A stretch of DNA of 64,000 nucleotides from Actinoplanes flavus (GTDB lineage Bacteria > Actinomycetota > Actinomycetes > Mycobacteriales > Micromonosporaceae), in contig NZ_JAGFNS010000003.1 of assembly GCF_017592555.1 (NCBI RefSeq), positions 257,081-321,080 on the forward strand, given 5' to 3'. The position numbers and the translations under genes were made by a program. The notes below the pieces were generated by a model that was not told the DNA's origin, did no database searches, and worked only from the letters and a program-made list of their open reading frames with translations. Of the stretch, positions 48,778 to 58,340 are shown piece by piece. Numbering within the stretch: the stretch's first letter is position 1; the number at the start of each line of letters is the position of its first letter.

Positions 48778-50084
48778 TTCGCGAACCTCGCCGTCACCGC
48801 GTCACCGTGGGCGGGCAGGTCCTCGGCGTTGGCCAGGGCGACGACGTGCCCGGCCACGTCGCGCAGGGCCTCCTCGGTGTACTCCACGACGTGGATGCCC
48901 CGCAGGAACGACTGCACCGACAGCCCCGACGAGTGCCGCGCGCACCCGGCGGTCGGCAGCACGTGGTTGGACCCGGCCGCGTAGTCGCCCAGCGACACCG
49001 GCGCATACGCCCCCACGAAGATCGCGCCGGCGTTCCGGACCCGCATGGCCCACTCGCGCGCGTCCCTCGTCTGGATCTCCAGGTGCTCCGCCGCGTACTC
49101 GTCGACCACCCGCAGGCCCTGCTCCAGGTCGTCGACCAGCACCACACCGGACTGCTCGCCGGTCAGCGACGTGCGCACCCGCTCCTGGTGCCTGGTGGCC
49201 GCCACCTGCTTCTCCAGCTCGATCTCGACCGCGTCGGCCAGCTCCGGCGACGGGGTGACGAGGACCGAAGCGGCCAGCGGGTCGTGCTCGGCCTGGCTGA
49301 TCAGGTCGGCCGCGACGTGCCGCGGGTCGGCCGTGTCGTCGGCCAGGATGGCGATCTCGGTGGGGCCGGCCTCCGCGTCGATGCCGACGGTGCCCTGGAG
49401 CAGCCGCTTCGCCGCGGTCACCCAGATGTTGCCCGGCCCGGTGATCACGTCGACCGGCGCACAGCGGTCGCCCTCGTCAACCCCGTCGGAGCCGTAGCCC
49501 AGCATCGCGATCGCCTGCGCGCCGCCGACGGCGTAGACCTCGGTGACGCCGAGCAGCGCGCACGCGGCCAGCACCCGCGCGTCGGGCAGGCCGTTGTTGG
49601 CGGCCTGCGGCGGCGACGTCACCACCAGGCCCTCGACGCCGGCCTCCTGGGCGGGCACCACGTTCATCACCACGGTCGACGGGTAGACGGCCAGACCGCC
49701 CGGCACGTAGAGGCCCACCCGGCGCACCGGCAGCCAGCGCTCGGTCACCGTGCCGCCGTCCACCACCTGGGTCGTGACGTCGGCGCGGCGCTGGTCGGCG
49801 TGCACCTTCCGGGTCCGCCGGATCACCTCGACGAGCGCGGCCCGCACCTCCGGGTCGAGCGTCTCGGCGGCCGCGGCGATCGCCTCGGCCGGCACCCGCA
49901 GGCGCTCCAGGGTGACGCCGTCGAACCGCTCGGTCGCCTCCCGGATCGCGCTGAAACCATGCTCATGGACCGCCTCGACGAGCGGGCGAATCCTCTCGAC
50001 GGCCACGGAGACGTCGAGCTGGGCACGGGGCAGCAGACCGCGCGGGTCACGGCGGGAGCCGCGCAGGTCGATCCGATTCAGCAC
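48774..50084 (-). CDS. hisD: Histidinol dehydrogenase
   Basis: A 436-residue zinc enzyme that oxidises histidinol to histidine in two steps. Characteristic sequences are [84 protein letters not shown] and [18 protein letters not shown]. It is the first gene of hisDCB-HA. The GTG start at 50084 has a TAGACT -10 box 7 nt upstream, so the operon transcript may be leaderless. Confidence 0.97.
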   Translation of the reverse strand: MLNRIDLRGSRRDPRGLLPRAQLDVSVAVERIRPLVEAVHEHGFSAIREATERFDGVTLERLRVPAEAIAAAAETLDPEVRAALVEVIRRTRKVHADQRRADVTTQVVDGGTVTERWLPVRRVGLYVPGGLAVYPSTVVMNVVPAQEAGVEGLVVTSPPQAANNGLPDARVLAACALLGVTEVYAVGGAQAIAMLGYGSDGVDEGDRCAPVDVITGPGNIWVTAAKRLLQGTVGIDAEAGPTEIAILADDTADPRHVAADLISQAEHDPLAASVLVTPSPELADAVEIELEKQVAATRHQERVRTSLTGEQSGVVLVDDLEQGLRVVDEYAAEHLEIQTRDAREWAMRVRNAGAIFVGAYAPVSLGDYAAGSNHVLPTAGCARHSSGLSVQSFLRGIHVVEYTEEALRDVAGHVVALANAEDLPAHGDAVTARFAK

Positions 50085-50091
50085 GTCACCC

Positions 50092-50097
50092 AGTCTA
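50092..50097 (-). promoter_or_regulatory. -10 box of the his operon promoter, probable leaderless start
   Basis: TAGACT (complement of 50092-50097) ends 7 nt before the hisD GTG. If used, the his operon mRNA begins at its first codon, leaving no room for a leader-peptide attenuator or T-box. Confidence 0.5.
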
Positions 50098-50171
50098 GGC
50101 GGCCACCCAACGGGGTTTCCCGCGGCGACTCCCCAGGCCCAGGCGTTGAGACACCCGCACGCCGCGGCGGG

Positions 50172-50199
50172 TTGACCATGGTCGGGCGGGGACTAGGCT
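50172..50199 (+). promoter_or_regulatory. Promoter of the LON-domain gene (leaderless)
   Basis: -35 TTGACC (50172-50177), 16-nt spacer, -10 TAGGCT (50194-50199), then 6 nt to GTG 50206. This is the most complete sigma-70-type promoter in the window. Confidence 0.6.
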
Positions 50200-50205
50200 G
50201 AACGC

Positions 50206-50901
50206 GTGAGCGATCGGCTGCCGGTCTTCCCGCTGAGCACGGTGCTCTTCCCCGGTCTGGTCTTGCCCCTGCACATCTTCGAGGAGCGATACCGCACCCT
50301 CGTGCGCGAGCTGGTGGCCGCGTCGGAGGAGACACCGCACGAGTTCGGCGTGGTCACCCTCCGCCACGGCAGCGAGGTCGCCGAGGACGGCGACTCCCCC
50401 CAGACGCCGGTCACCGCCACCGACGTCTACGAGGTCGGCTGCACCGCCGAGCTACGCCACGTCACCGAGCTTCCGGACGGCCGCTTCGACATCATGACCG
50501 TCGGCCGCCGCCGGTTCACCGTCCTCAGCGTCGAGCAGGGCGCCGAACCCTATCTGACCGCCCACGTCCGCTGGCTCCCCGACGAGGAGCAGCCGAGCGA
50601 CACCGCCACGCTGCTGGCCCCGCGGGTGCTCACCGCGTTCCGCGCGTACCTCGAGTTGCTGCGCCCCAACAGCGAGACCCTCGAGCAGGTGCCCGACGAC
50701 GCGACCGTCCTCTCCCACCTGGTCGCCGCCACCGCCCAGCTCACCGTCGACGAGCGCCAGATGCTGCTGGCGATGCCGGACACCGCCAGCCGCCTGCGCG
50801 CCGAGCTGCGCATACTCAACCGCGAGGCCGGTCTGCTGGCGCGGGTCCGGGCCGTCCCGGTCCCACTCTCCGACCTGGCCCGGCCGGCAAGCCCCAACTG
50901 A
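50206..50901 (+). CDS. LON peptidase substrate-binding (N-terminal) domain protein
   Basis: A 231-residue protein with only the Lon N-terminal domain: LPVFPLSTVLFPGLVLPLHIFEERY, then FGVVTL, GCTAELRHVTELPDGRFDIMTVGRRRF. The protease and ATPase domains are absent. Such stand-alone proteins (in M. tuberculosis Rv1... type families) are common in actinobacteria and their function is not known; substrate or partner binding is likely. The start is GTG with a promoter 6 nt away. Confidence 0.9.
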   Translation: MSDRLPVFPLSTVLFPGLVLPLHIFEERYRTLVRELVAASEETPHEFGVVTLRHGSEVAEDGDSPQTPVTATDVYEVGCTAELRHVTELPDGRFDIMTVGRRRFTVLSVEQGAEPYLTAHVRWLPDEEQPSDTATLLAPRVLTAFRAYLELLRPNSETLEQVPDDATVLSHLVAATAQLTVDERQMLLAMPDTASRLRAELRILNREAGLLARVRAVPVPLSDLARPASPN

Positions 50902-50906
50902 CCTCT

Positions 50907-50996
50907 CTTGTACGGGCTACGCCAACCCGCCGTACCAGACCCGCGAGCCCTTGCCGGGTACCGACCGTGCCGCGCCCGCCGGGCGTGAGTGGTCGG
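50907..50996 (+). repeat. Dispersed intergenic repeat, copy D (shorter)
   Basis: About 90 bp, starting TACGGGCTACGCCAACCCGCC (close to the corresponding part of copy C), then CCCGCGAGCC, TTGCCGGGTACC and the identical core GTGCCGCGCCCGCCGGGC (50967-50984). It seems to lack about 20 bp of the middle. It begins 6 nt after the LON-domain gene stop. A small GCTGT/ACAGC hairpin (51008-51029) follows, as hairpins follow copies A and C. Confidence 0.65.
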
Positions 50997-51074
50997 CTGG
51001 CCTCAAAGCTGTCCCCGCCCCCGAACAGCCCTATGAGCCACCCGCAGAATCCAGCCGGCCCAGAGCCGTCACAC

Positions 51075-51144
51075 GGCGCGTGAAACAGCCCTCAGGGCCG
51101 GCCGTCCACGCCGCGTGAGGCGGCTCTCAGGGCCGGCCGTGATG
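51075..51144. repeat. Two tandem 35-bp repeats
   Basis: Units 51075-51109 and 51110-51144 share GCGTGA near the start and an identical CTCAGGGCCGGCCGT (51091-51105 and 51126-51140). The second unit ends 8 nt before the DUF2567 gene stop. It may act as a terminator region for that gene, read on the minus strand. Confidence 0.6.
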
Positions 51145-51151
51145 GATCCGG

Positions 51152-51952
51152 TCAGGCGGGAGGGTGCGGCTCCCGGTGGGGATGCTCGCCGCCGTCGGTG
51201 ATCCGTTCGCCCGGCGCGGTGCCGTTGGCCGCCGCCGATTCGGGATCGGCCACCAGTTCGTACCCGGGCGCCGCGGCGTCGTGGCCGTCCACAGAGGGCG
51301 GCTCGTAGGCGTGGTTCGGCCCCCACCCGGGCTGCGCGCCCGGATGGTCCAGGTCGGGGTCGTTGGACCACCCGGCCAGCAGGGTGAGCAGGATCGCCGC
51401 CACGAAGGCCGGGATCAGGGTCGGCCCGAGCGACTGCACCTCCGGCGGCGCGAGGTAGGTCGCGCCGAGCTGCGCGGTCGCCTTCCACTCCTCGTACGCG
51501 CCGCGCCCGAGCAGCTCGCCGACCGAGGGCGCCACCCAGTGGCCAGCCACCAGGGTGCCGACGACCACCCCGCCGAGGAGGTACGGACCCCGGTCCCGCC
51601 GCAGGATCAGCCACGCCGCGAGCGTGACGAGCACCCCGAAGCCCAGCCCGAGCAGGGTCATCCAGCCGTCGGCCGCGACGTACCGCTCGGACATGTCGTA
51701 GGCCTGCGCCTTCCCGGCGCCGGTGAGGACCACCGGAACGGTGGGGGTGAGCCACGCCCAGAGCAGCCCGAGGAGCACCCCGAGCACCGCGATCGTCCCG
51801 GCGGCGCCGGCCGCGACGGCCAGCGACCGCCGCCACGGGCGCCGGCTGCCCTCGTTCAGCCGCCACATCTGCTGCCAGGCCGCGACGGGCCGCGACTCGG
51901 CCTCCGGTGTGGATGGTCGGGACGGCCCGGCCGGCTGTTCACTCGGGTACAC
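51152..51952 (-). CDS. DUF2567-like membrane protein
   Basis: A 266-residue protein with four hydrophobic segments (AVAAGAAGTIAVLGVLLGLLW, WMTLLGLGFGVLVTLAAWLIL, YLLGGVVVGTLVAGHWVAP, TLIPAFVAAILLTLLAG) and polar N- and C-terminal tails. The pattern VTVPVVLTGAG-like loop after helix one and the GRGAYEEWK segment fit the actinobacterial DUF2567 group; that assignment is from memory and moderate. GTG 51952 is the only good start. It lies 30 nt after the dnaE stop on the same strand and is probably cotranscribed. Confidence 0.78.
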   Translation of the reverse strand: MYPSEQPAGPSRPSTPEAESRPVAAWQQMWRLNEGSRRPWRRSLAVAAGAAGTIAVLGVLLGLLWAWLTPTVPVVLTGAGKAQAYDMSERYVAADGWMTLLGLGFGVLVTLAAWLILRRDRGPYLLGGVVVGTLVAGHWVAPSVGELLGRGAYEEWKATAQLGATYLAPPEVQSLGPTLIPAFVAAILLTLLAGWSNDPDLDHPGAQPGWGPNHAYEPPSVDGHDAAAPGYELVADPESAAANGTAPGERITDGGEHPHREPHPPA

Positions 51953-51982
51953 CTTGCGATCCTTCCAGATCAGCCGGCACGG

Positions 51983-54900
51983 TCAGGCGACGGCCGACGG
52001 ACCGAGGATCATCTTGAGGTCGGCGCGCAGGGCCGGCGTCGCCGCGACCCGCACCCCGCCCAGCCGCATGATCGTGGTCCGGCTGCCGTTCTGGAGATGG
52101 ACGTGCACCTCGGTGTCGCCCGGGTGGCTCACCAGGATCTCCTTGAGTTCGTCGACCAGCGGTGGCGTGCACCGGGTGATCGGCATCGTCAGGGTGACCG
52201 GCTTGGTGTCCGGGTTGTGGGTGATGTCCGGGATCGACATGTCCATCGCCATGATCCGGGCGGCGCCGTCACGGCGTTCGATCCGGCCCTTGACCACCAC
52301 GATGGCGTCCTCGGCGATGTACTGGCCGACCAGCTCGTACGTGTTCGGGAAGAACAGCGCCTCGACGCCACCGGCCAGGTCCTCCAGCGTGGCCGACGCC
52401 CATGACCGGCCCTGCTTGGTGATCCGCCGCTGGACTCCGGTGAGGATGCCGGCGAGCGTGACGACCTGGCCGTCCGGGACCGAGCCCTCCTCGTTGAGCG
52501 CCGCGATGCTGGTGTCCGCCGAGTTCTGCAGCAGGACCTCGAGCCCGGCGAGCGGGTGGTCGGAGACATACAGCCCCAGCATCTCCCGCTCGAAGGCCAG
52601 CTTGTCCCGCTTGTCCCACTCGCTGTCGCCGATCGGGGGCATGGTGACCGCGGCCGACCCACCGGCGCCGGCGTCGTCGCCGAACGCGCCGAACAGGTCG
52701 AACTGCCCGGCCGCCTCGTTGCGCTTGACGTCGGCGTAGGCGTCGATGGCCTCGGCGTGCACGGCGAGCAGGCTCTTGCGGCTGTGCCCCATCGAGTCGA
52801 AGGCGCCGGCCTTGATCAGGGACTCGATGGTCCGCTTGTTGCAGGCCACCGCGTCGACCTTGGACAGGAAGTCGTAGAAGTCGCCGTACTCGCCCTTCTC
52901 CTTGCGGCAGCGGACGATCGCCTCGACCACGTTGGCGCCGACGTTGCGGACCGCGCCGAGACCGAACCGGATGTCGGTGCCGACCGGGGTGAACGGCCCG
53001 GCGGACTGGTTGACGTCCGGCGGCAGGACCTGGATGCCCATGCGGCGGCACTCCGCCAGGTACATGGCCATCTTGTCCTTGTCGTCGCCGACGCTGGTCA
53101 GCAGACCGGCCATGTACTCGGCCGGGTAGTGCGCCTTGAGGTAGGCCGTCCAGTAGGAGACCAGCCCGTATGCCGCGGAGTGCGCCTTGTTGAACGCGTA
53201 GCCGGCGAACGGGACCAGGACGTCCCACACGGCCTGGATCGCCTCGTCGGAGTAGCCGTGCTCGCGGCACCCGTCCCGGAAGGGACCGAACTCCTTGTCG
53301 AGGATCTCCTTCTTCTTCTTACCCATGGCCCGGCGGAGCAGGTCGGCCTGGCCGAGGCTGTAGCCGGCCAGGATCTGCGCGGCGCGCTGCACCTGCTCCT
53401 GGTAGACGATCAGGCCGTAGGTGGGCTCCAGGATCTCCCGCAGCGGCTCCTCCAGCTCCGGGTGGATCGGGGTGATCTCCTGGAGCTTGTTCTTGCGGAG
53501 CGCGTAGTTGGTGTGCGAGTCGACACCCATCGGGCCGGGCCGGTAGAGGGCCAGGACGGCGGAGATGTCCTCGAAGTTGTCCGGCTTCATCAGCCGCAGC
53601 AGGGACCGCATCGGGCCGCCGTCGAGCTGGAACACGCCCAGCGTGTCACCGCGGGCGAGCAGCTCGTACGCCTTCGGGTCGTCCAGTTGCAGACCCAGCA
53701 GATCGAGTTTCTGGCCGTGGTTGAGCTCGATGTTCTTGTTGGCGTCGTCGATGATCGTGAGGTTCCGCAGGCCGAGGAAGTCCATCTTCAGCAGGCCGAG
53801 CGTCTCGCAGGTCGGGTAGTCGAACTGCGTGATGATCGCCCCGTCGGCGTCCCGGCGGGACAGCGGGATGTGGTCGATGATCGGCTCGGCGCTCATGATG
53901 ACGCCGGCGGCGTGCACACCGGTCTGCCGGATCAGGCCCTCGATGCCCTGCGCGGTGTCGATGACCTTCTTGACGTCCGGGTCGGTCTCGTAGAGCCCGC
54001 GGACCTCACCGGCCTCGTTGTACCGCTTGTCGTCCTTGTTGAAGATGCCGCCGAGGGTGATGCCCTTGCCCATGACGTCCGGCGGCATCGCCTTGGTGAT
54101 CTTGTCGCCGACCGCGAACGGGTAGCCCAGCACCCGGGCCGAGTCCTTGATCGCGGCCTTCGCCTTGATCGTGCCGAAGGTGGCGATCTGCGCGACCTTG
54201 TCCTCGCCCCACTTCTCCGTCACATACCGGATGACCTCGCCGCGCCGGCGCTCGTCGAAGTCGATGTCGACATCGGGCATCGAGATGCGCTCGGGGTTGA
54301 GGAACCGCTCGAAGATCAGGCCGTGCGGGATCGGGTCGAGGTCGGTGATGCCCATCGCGTACGCGATCAGGGAGCCCGCCGCCGAGCCACGGCCCGGGCC
54401 GACCGCGATGCCGTTGTTCTTCGCCCACTGGATGAAGTCGGCGACGACGAGGAAGTACGCCGGGAAGCCCATCTCGATGATGACGCCGAGTTCGTACTCC
54501 GCCTGCTTGACGTGCGACTCGGGGATGCCGCCGGGGAACCGCCCCCGGAGGCCCTCGAAGGCGACGTGGCGGAAGTACTCCGGCTCGGTGAACCCGTCCG
54601 GGATGGGGAACCGGGGCATCAGGTTCTTGAACGTGAACATCCCGTCGATGTCCACCTTCTCGGCCACCAGCAGGGTGTTGCGGCAGCCCTCCTGCCAGGC
54701 CTCGGACGAGTCGACGGCGCGCATCTGGTCGGGCGACTTCACGAAGTAGCCGGAGCCGTCGAACCGGAACCGGTTGGGGTCGGCGACGTTGCTGCCGGTC
54801 TGCACGCAGAGCAGCACGTCGTGCGCGGCGGCCTGCGCCTCGTGGGTGTAGTGGGAGTCGTTGGTGACCAGCGGCGGGATGTTGAGCTTCCGGCCGATCT

Positions 54901-55519
54901 CCAGCAGGCCGTCCCGGACCCGCTTCTCGATCGACAGCCCGTGGTCCATGATCTCGAGGAAGTAGTAGTCCTTGCCGAGCGCCTCCTGGTAGCGCGCGGC
55001 GGACTTGAGCGCCTCGTCGAAATGGCCGAGCCGCAGCCGGGTCTGCACGATGCCGGACGGGCAGCCGGTGGTGCCCATGATGCCCTCGGCGTGCTCCGCG
55101 ATGATGTCGAAGTCCATCCGCGGGTACTTGCCGAGCTGGCCCTCGATGGAGGCCCGCGAGTTGAGCCGGAAGAGGTTCTTCAGACCGACCGCGTTGCGCG
55201 CCCACATGGTCATATGCGTATACGCACCGTTACCGGAGACGTCGTCCGACTTCTGCTCGGGACGGCCCCACTTGATGCGCTTCTTGTCCAGCCGGGACTC
55301 CGGCGCGACATAGGCCTCGACACCGATGACCGGCGTCACACCGGCGTCTTTGGCCTGCTTGTAGAAGTCATACGCCCCGTGCATGTTGCCGTGGTCGGTG
55401 ATCGCCGCGGCCGGCATGCCGAGCCGCTTCGCCTCCGCGAGGAGTTCCTTGATCCGGGCCGCCCCGTCGAGCATTGAATACTCTGTGTGCACGTGAAGGT
55501 GCACGAACGAGTCAGACAC
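51983..55519 (-). CDS. dnaE: DNA polymerase III alpha subunit
   Basis: An 1178-residue replicative polymerase of the DnaE1 type. The PHP domain starts [17 protein letters not shown] and [13 protein letters not shown]. The polymerase aspartates are in [14 protein letters not shown] near residue 415, with [18 protein letters not shown] just before. The helix-hairpin-helix region ([12 protein letters not shown]) and OB fold ([18 protein letters not shown]) follow. The start is GTG with a GGGGG run about 10 nt upstream and a TAGGCT -10 box further up. Confidence 0.97.
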   Translation of the reverse strand: MSDSFVHLHVHTEYSMLDGAARIKELLAEAKRLGMPAAAITDHGNMHGAYDFYKQAKDAGVTPVIGVEAYVAPESRLDKKRIKWGRPEQKSDDVSGNGAYTHMTMWARNAVGLKNLFRLNSRASIEGQLGKYPRMDFDIIAEHAEGIMGTTGCPSGIVQTRLRLGHFDEALKSAARYQEALGKDYYFLEIMDHGLSIEKRVRDGLLEIGRKLNIPPLVTNDSHYTHEAQAAAHDVLLCVQTGSNVADPNRFRFDGSGYFVKSPDQMRAVDSSEAWQEGCRNTLLVAEKVDIDGMFTFKNLMPRFPIPDGFTEPEYFRHVAFEGLRGRFPGGIPESHVKQAEYELGVIIEMGFPAYFLVVADFIQWAKNNGIAVGPGRGSAAGSLIAYAMGITDLDPIPHGLIFERFLNPERISMPDVDIDFDERRRGEVIRYVTEKWGEDKVAQIATFGTIKAKAAIKDSARVLGYPFAVGDKITKAMPPDVMGKGITLGGIFNKDDKRYNEAGEVRGLYETDPDVKKVIDTAQGIEGLIRQTGVHAAGVIMSAEPIIDHIPLSRRDADGAIITQFDYPTCETLGLLKMDFLGLRNLTIIDDANKNIELNHGQKLDLLGLQLDDPKAYELLARGDTLGVFQLDGGPMRSLLRLMKPDNFEDISAVLALYRPGPMGVDSHTNYALRKNKLQEITPIHPELEEPLREILEPTYGLIVYQEQVQRAAQILAGYSLGQADLLRRAMGKKKKEILDKEFGPFRDGCREHGYSDEAIQAVWDVLVPFAGYAFNKAHSAAYGLVSYWTAYLKAHYPAEYMAGLLTSVGDDKDKMAMYLAECRRMGIQVLPPDVNQSAGPFTPVGTDIRFGLGAVRNVGANVVEAIVRCRKEKGEYGDFYDFLSKVDAVACNKRTIESLIKAGAFDSMGHSRKSLLAVHAEAIDAYADVKRNEAAGQFDLFGAFGDDAGAGGSAAVTMPPIGDSEWDKRDKLAFEREMLGLYVSDHPLAGLEVLLQNSADTSIAALNEEGSVPDGQVVTLAGILTGVQRRITKQGRSWASATLEDLAGGVEALFFPNTYELVGQYIAEDAIVVVKGRIERRDGAARIMAMDMSIPDITHNPDTKPVTLTMPITRCTPPLVDELKEILVSHPGDTEVHVHLQNGSRTTIMRLGGVRVAATPALRADLKMILGPSAVA

Positions 55520-55552
55520 CCGGAACCCCCTCTTCCCCGAACGGTGCCGTGA

Positions 55553-55558
55553 AGCCTA
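55553..55558 (-). promoter_or_regulatory. -10 box of the dnaE promoter
   Basis: TAGGCT (complement of 55553-55558) lies 34 nt upstream of the dnaE GTG, in the 60-nt gap after the MinD-like gene. It gives a leader of about 27 nt. Confidence 0.45.
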
Positions 55559-55579
55559 GCCCCGCCGTACGACAGAAAC

Positions 55580-57136
55580 CTACTCCGCGAAGGGCTCCAG
55601 CATGGTCGACGCCGCGCGGAGCCAGGCCTGCCTGGTCTCCTGTTGCAGGTCGCCGTACTCGATCGAGGATCCGACCTCCAGGGCCGGGTCGTAGGGCACC
55701 ACGGCGACCGCGCGGGTCCGCGTGGCGAAGTGCTTCTTGAAGTCCTCCAGCAGCGGCAGATGACCCGCCGAGGGGCAGGAGATGAGCGTCACGGCGTTGG
55801 ACACCATGTCGCCCATCCCGCTCTCCTCGAGCACGTCGAGCATCCAGTCGGCGGTGAAGGCGGCGTCCTCCCGGGGCACCGTGGTGATCACCAGCTGGTC
55901 GGCCGAGCGCATCACGGTCTGCCAGTTGACGCTCTCCACGTTGTTGCCGGTGTCGACGCAGATCACGTCGTGGGTGCGGCGCAGCAGGTCCATCACCCGC
56001 CGCACGGTGGCCTGGTCCAGCCGCTGGGCGAACCGTGGGTTCTCCTCGCCGGCCAGCACGTCGTAGGAGCCGTCCGAGGCGTGCCGCAGATAGGCGTCCA
56101 GCTCCTGGAGCAGCGCGTCGCCGTGCAGGCTCTCGATCCGCATGAGGTCGGCGAGCAGGTGCTTTATGGTCCGGGCGTGCCGGGCGCTGCCGGCCCGCAG
56201 GCCCAGGGTGCCGCGCAGCTCGTTGTCGTCCCAGGCGAGCACGCCACGGCCGCGGACGCTGCCGATGGTGGCCGCGGCGAGCACGGTCGCGGTGGTCTTG
56301 TGCACCCCGCCCTTCGGGTTGGCGAACGCCAGCACCCGGGGTTTGCCCAGTTTGCGCCGCATGATCGAGACGGCGCGGTCCATGCCGTCCTCGGTGCGGC
56401 TCTGCCGCCACTCGATCCGGGCGGCGGCGGGCGCCGGCGAGACCGGCGACGGCTGAGCGGCCGGTGCCCGGACCGGCGCGGGCGGGGCGGCGGGCGCCCG
56501 GACCGGCGCGGCCGGCGGCGGGGACGCCTGCGGGGGTACGGGCGGCGGCGCGACCGGGGCCTGGGGGTACGCGGCGGCCGACGCCCCGTACGCACCGGCG
56601 GGCGGGGCGTAGCCGTTGGCCGGCGGGGGCTGGTAACCGTTACCGGGCGGCGGGTAGCCGTTCTGCTGGGGGTAGCCGGTGGGTGCGCCGTACTCTCGCG
56701 CGGGCGGCGCGGCCGGCGGCTGGGGCGGCTGCTGCGGGGTGCGCGGCGCCGGCTCGAAGAAGCTGTGCTGCTCCTGCTCGCGGCCACGCTGCCAGCGCGG
56801 GTCGAGCGGGTTGATCGGCCGCTGCGGGACGGCGCGCTGCGGGTCGGCCGGCGGCTCCGGGGCACGGCGCTCGAACCCGCCGGGCTGCGGCTGAGCCTGC
56901 TGCCGGCCGTCGAACGCGGCCTGCCGCGGGTCCAGCGGGTTGAACGGCCGGCGCTCGACCGCGGCCGAGCCACGGCTCGGCTGCTGCTGGTTCCACTGCT
57001 GCGGGGGCGTCTCCGGCTGCTGCGGAGCCTCTTCCGGCTCCTCGCTGCGGCCACCATGCCGAGCCCGGTCGAGCAGCGCCCGCCAGCGCGGGGCTGGTTC
57101 CGCAGGCCGGCCCCAGCCGGTCTCGGTCCCGTCCAC
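55580..57136 (-). CDS. MinD/ParA-like ATPase with Pro-rich N-terminal region
   Basis: A 518-residue protein. Residues 1-235 are low complexity, rich in P, Q, A and G, with repeats of R-P-x-N-P-L-D-P-R. The C-terminal half is a deviant Walker A ATPase: VLAFANPKGGVHKTTATVLAAA, switch DVICVDTGNNVESVN and VITTVPREDAAFTADWMLDVL. The P-loop has His in place of the usual Gly (KGGVHKTT). The layout resembles EspI-like proteins and the ParA-like ATPases of actinobacteria. The start is GTG with AGGA 8 nt upstream. Partner genes are not seen. Confidence 0.87.
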   Translation of the reverse strand: MDGTETGWGRPAEPAPRWRALLDRARHGGRSEEPEEAPQQPETPPQQWNQQQPSRGSAAVERRPFNPLDPRQAAFDGRQQAQPQPGGFERRAPEPPADPQRAVPQRPINPLDPRWQRGREQEQHSFFEPAPRTPQQPPQPPAAPPAREYGAPTGYPQQNGYPPPGNGYQPPPANGYAPPAGAYGASAAAYPQAPVAPPPVPPQASPPPAAPVRAPAAPPAPVRAPAAQPSPVSPAPAAARIEWRQSRTEDGMDRAVSIMRRKLGKPRVLAFANPKGGVHKTTATVLAAATIGSVRGRGVLAWDDNELRGTLGLRAGSARHARTIKHLLADLMRIESLHGDALLQELDAYLRHASDGSYDVLAGEENPRFAQRLDQATVRRVMDLLRRTHDVICVDTGNNVESVNWQTVMRSADQLVITTVPREDAAFTADWMLDVLEESGMGDMVSNAVTLISCPSAGHLPLLEDFKKHFATRTRAVAVVPYDPALEVGSSIEYGDLQQETRQAWLRAASTMLEPFAE

Positions 57137-57315
57137 GGCTCGTCCTTTCTGCGCCTACCCGATCATTCACGGCGATGGTCTCGCCCCTGACAGGCTACGG
57201 AGGAGAACCCTATTCGGGCCACCGGCCGAGCGCCCATCCCCCGGTCGTTCTTGATCACATGACGGAACCCCGGTCGTGCACGTGCATCCACCCGAACGTT
57301 GCGCGGACGGAAAAC

Positions 57316-58323
57316 CTAACGGCCGGAATCGCCGGTGGATGCTCCCGGTGACACATCCGGACCACCATGAGCAGGACTCGCGTCCGACGCCGAGGGTACG
57401 GCAACCGGATCCTCGGAAGGCAGTACGGCCGCGGGCGGCGTACGGCCTGAACTTTCCGGTGAGGCGGATGTCACATGGACCCCGATCGACGACGGTAACG
57501 GTCCGGTGGCGTCCGGGGCAACGGCGGGATTCCCGGATGGCGTGGCCGACGGCGCCGGGACCACCGGCACCGCCTCCCGTTCCTCGGGCCGCGGCGGCCG
57601 GAACTCGGTCCGGTCCAGCCGGCGCACCTCGGGAGCCGGGTCCACCACCCGCACCCCGGGCCGGTCCGCGATCCCGCCGAGCGCGGCCGGGGTGCCGCGC
57701 ACCACCGCCGCGAACACGCACTCGCATCCGGCCCGGTAGGCCGAGGCCTCCTCGGCGGCGATCCGGGCGGCGCTCTCGTAGGCCGCCCGCAACCGCATCT
57801 CGTTGCGCCCCTCACCGGTCAGCGCCCGGCCGAGCCGCTGATAGTCGGCGCGCTCGCGTTCCCGGGAGACGGCCGCCGCGTTCATCCCGGCGGTCACGTC
57901 ATCGGGCAGCCGGTAGACCGGGATCCGGTTCACCGCGGTCCGCGAGCCGGTCAGCGGCACCCGCGTGTACACCTGCGCCACCTGCGCCCCGGACAGCAGA
58001 TCGGCCAGCCCGGCGGGCGCCGCGTAGCGCCGGAAGGCCACCAGCGCCCAGGTGTCCCCGGCGACCGCGGCGGACGGGTCGGTGAGCCGCGCCAGCTCGT
58101 CGCGGGACGCCGCCAGGTAGCCACCCACCGACTGGCCCTCGACCACGCCGACGCGCAGCACCTCACCGGGGTCGGTGCCGGCCGGTGGCTCCCGGTCGGC
58201 CCAGAACACCGCGAGCACCAGCGCGACGATAGCCGCCAGCGCCGCTCCGGTCATGATCTGCAACCGGAGCGAGGCGCCCCCGAACCGGACGAGGACTGCC
58301 CGCATGCGGTGCGCGCGGTCCAC
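57316..58323 (-). CDS. Membrane-anchored hypothetical protein
   Basis: A 335-residue protein of unknown function with one N-terminal membrane helix (about residues 23-42, MTGAALAAIVALVLAVFWAD). The outer part has a folded region to about residue 225, containing a CEC pair in RAGCECVFAAVVRG, and a Pro/Ser/Ala-rich tail. GTG 58323 has GGGAG about 8 nt upstream. It starts 17 nt after the rluD-like gene and is probably cotranscribed; the MinD-like gene follows after 179 nt. The gap (57137-57315) holds no gene. Confidence 0.78.
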   Translation of the reverse strand: MDRAHRMRAVLVRFGGASLRLQIMTGAALAAIVALVLAVFWADREPPAGTDPGEVLRVGVVEGQSVGGYLAASRDELARLTDPSAAVAGDTWALVAFRRYAAPAGLADLLSGAQVAQVYTRVPLTGSRTAVNRIPVYRLPDDVTAGMNAAAVSRERERADYQRLGRALTGEGRNEMRLRAAYESAARIAAEEASAYRAGCECVFAAVVRGTPAALGGIADRPGVRVVDPAPEVRRLDRTEFRPPRPEEREAVPVVPAPSATPSGNPAVAPDATGPLPSSIGVHVTSASPESSGRTPPAAVLPSEDPVAVPSASDASPAHGGPDVSPGASTGDSGR

Positions 58324-58340
58324 GGCGATGCTCCCGACGG

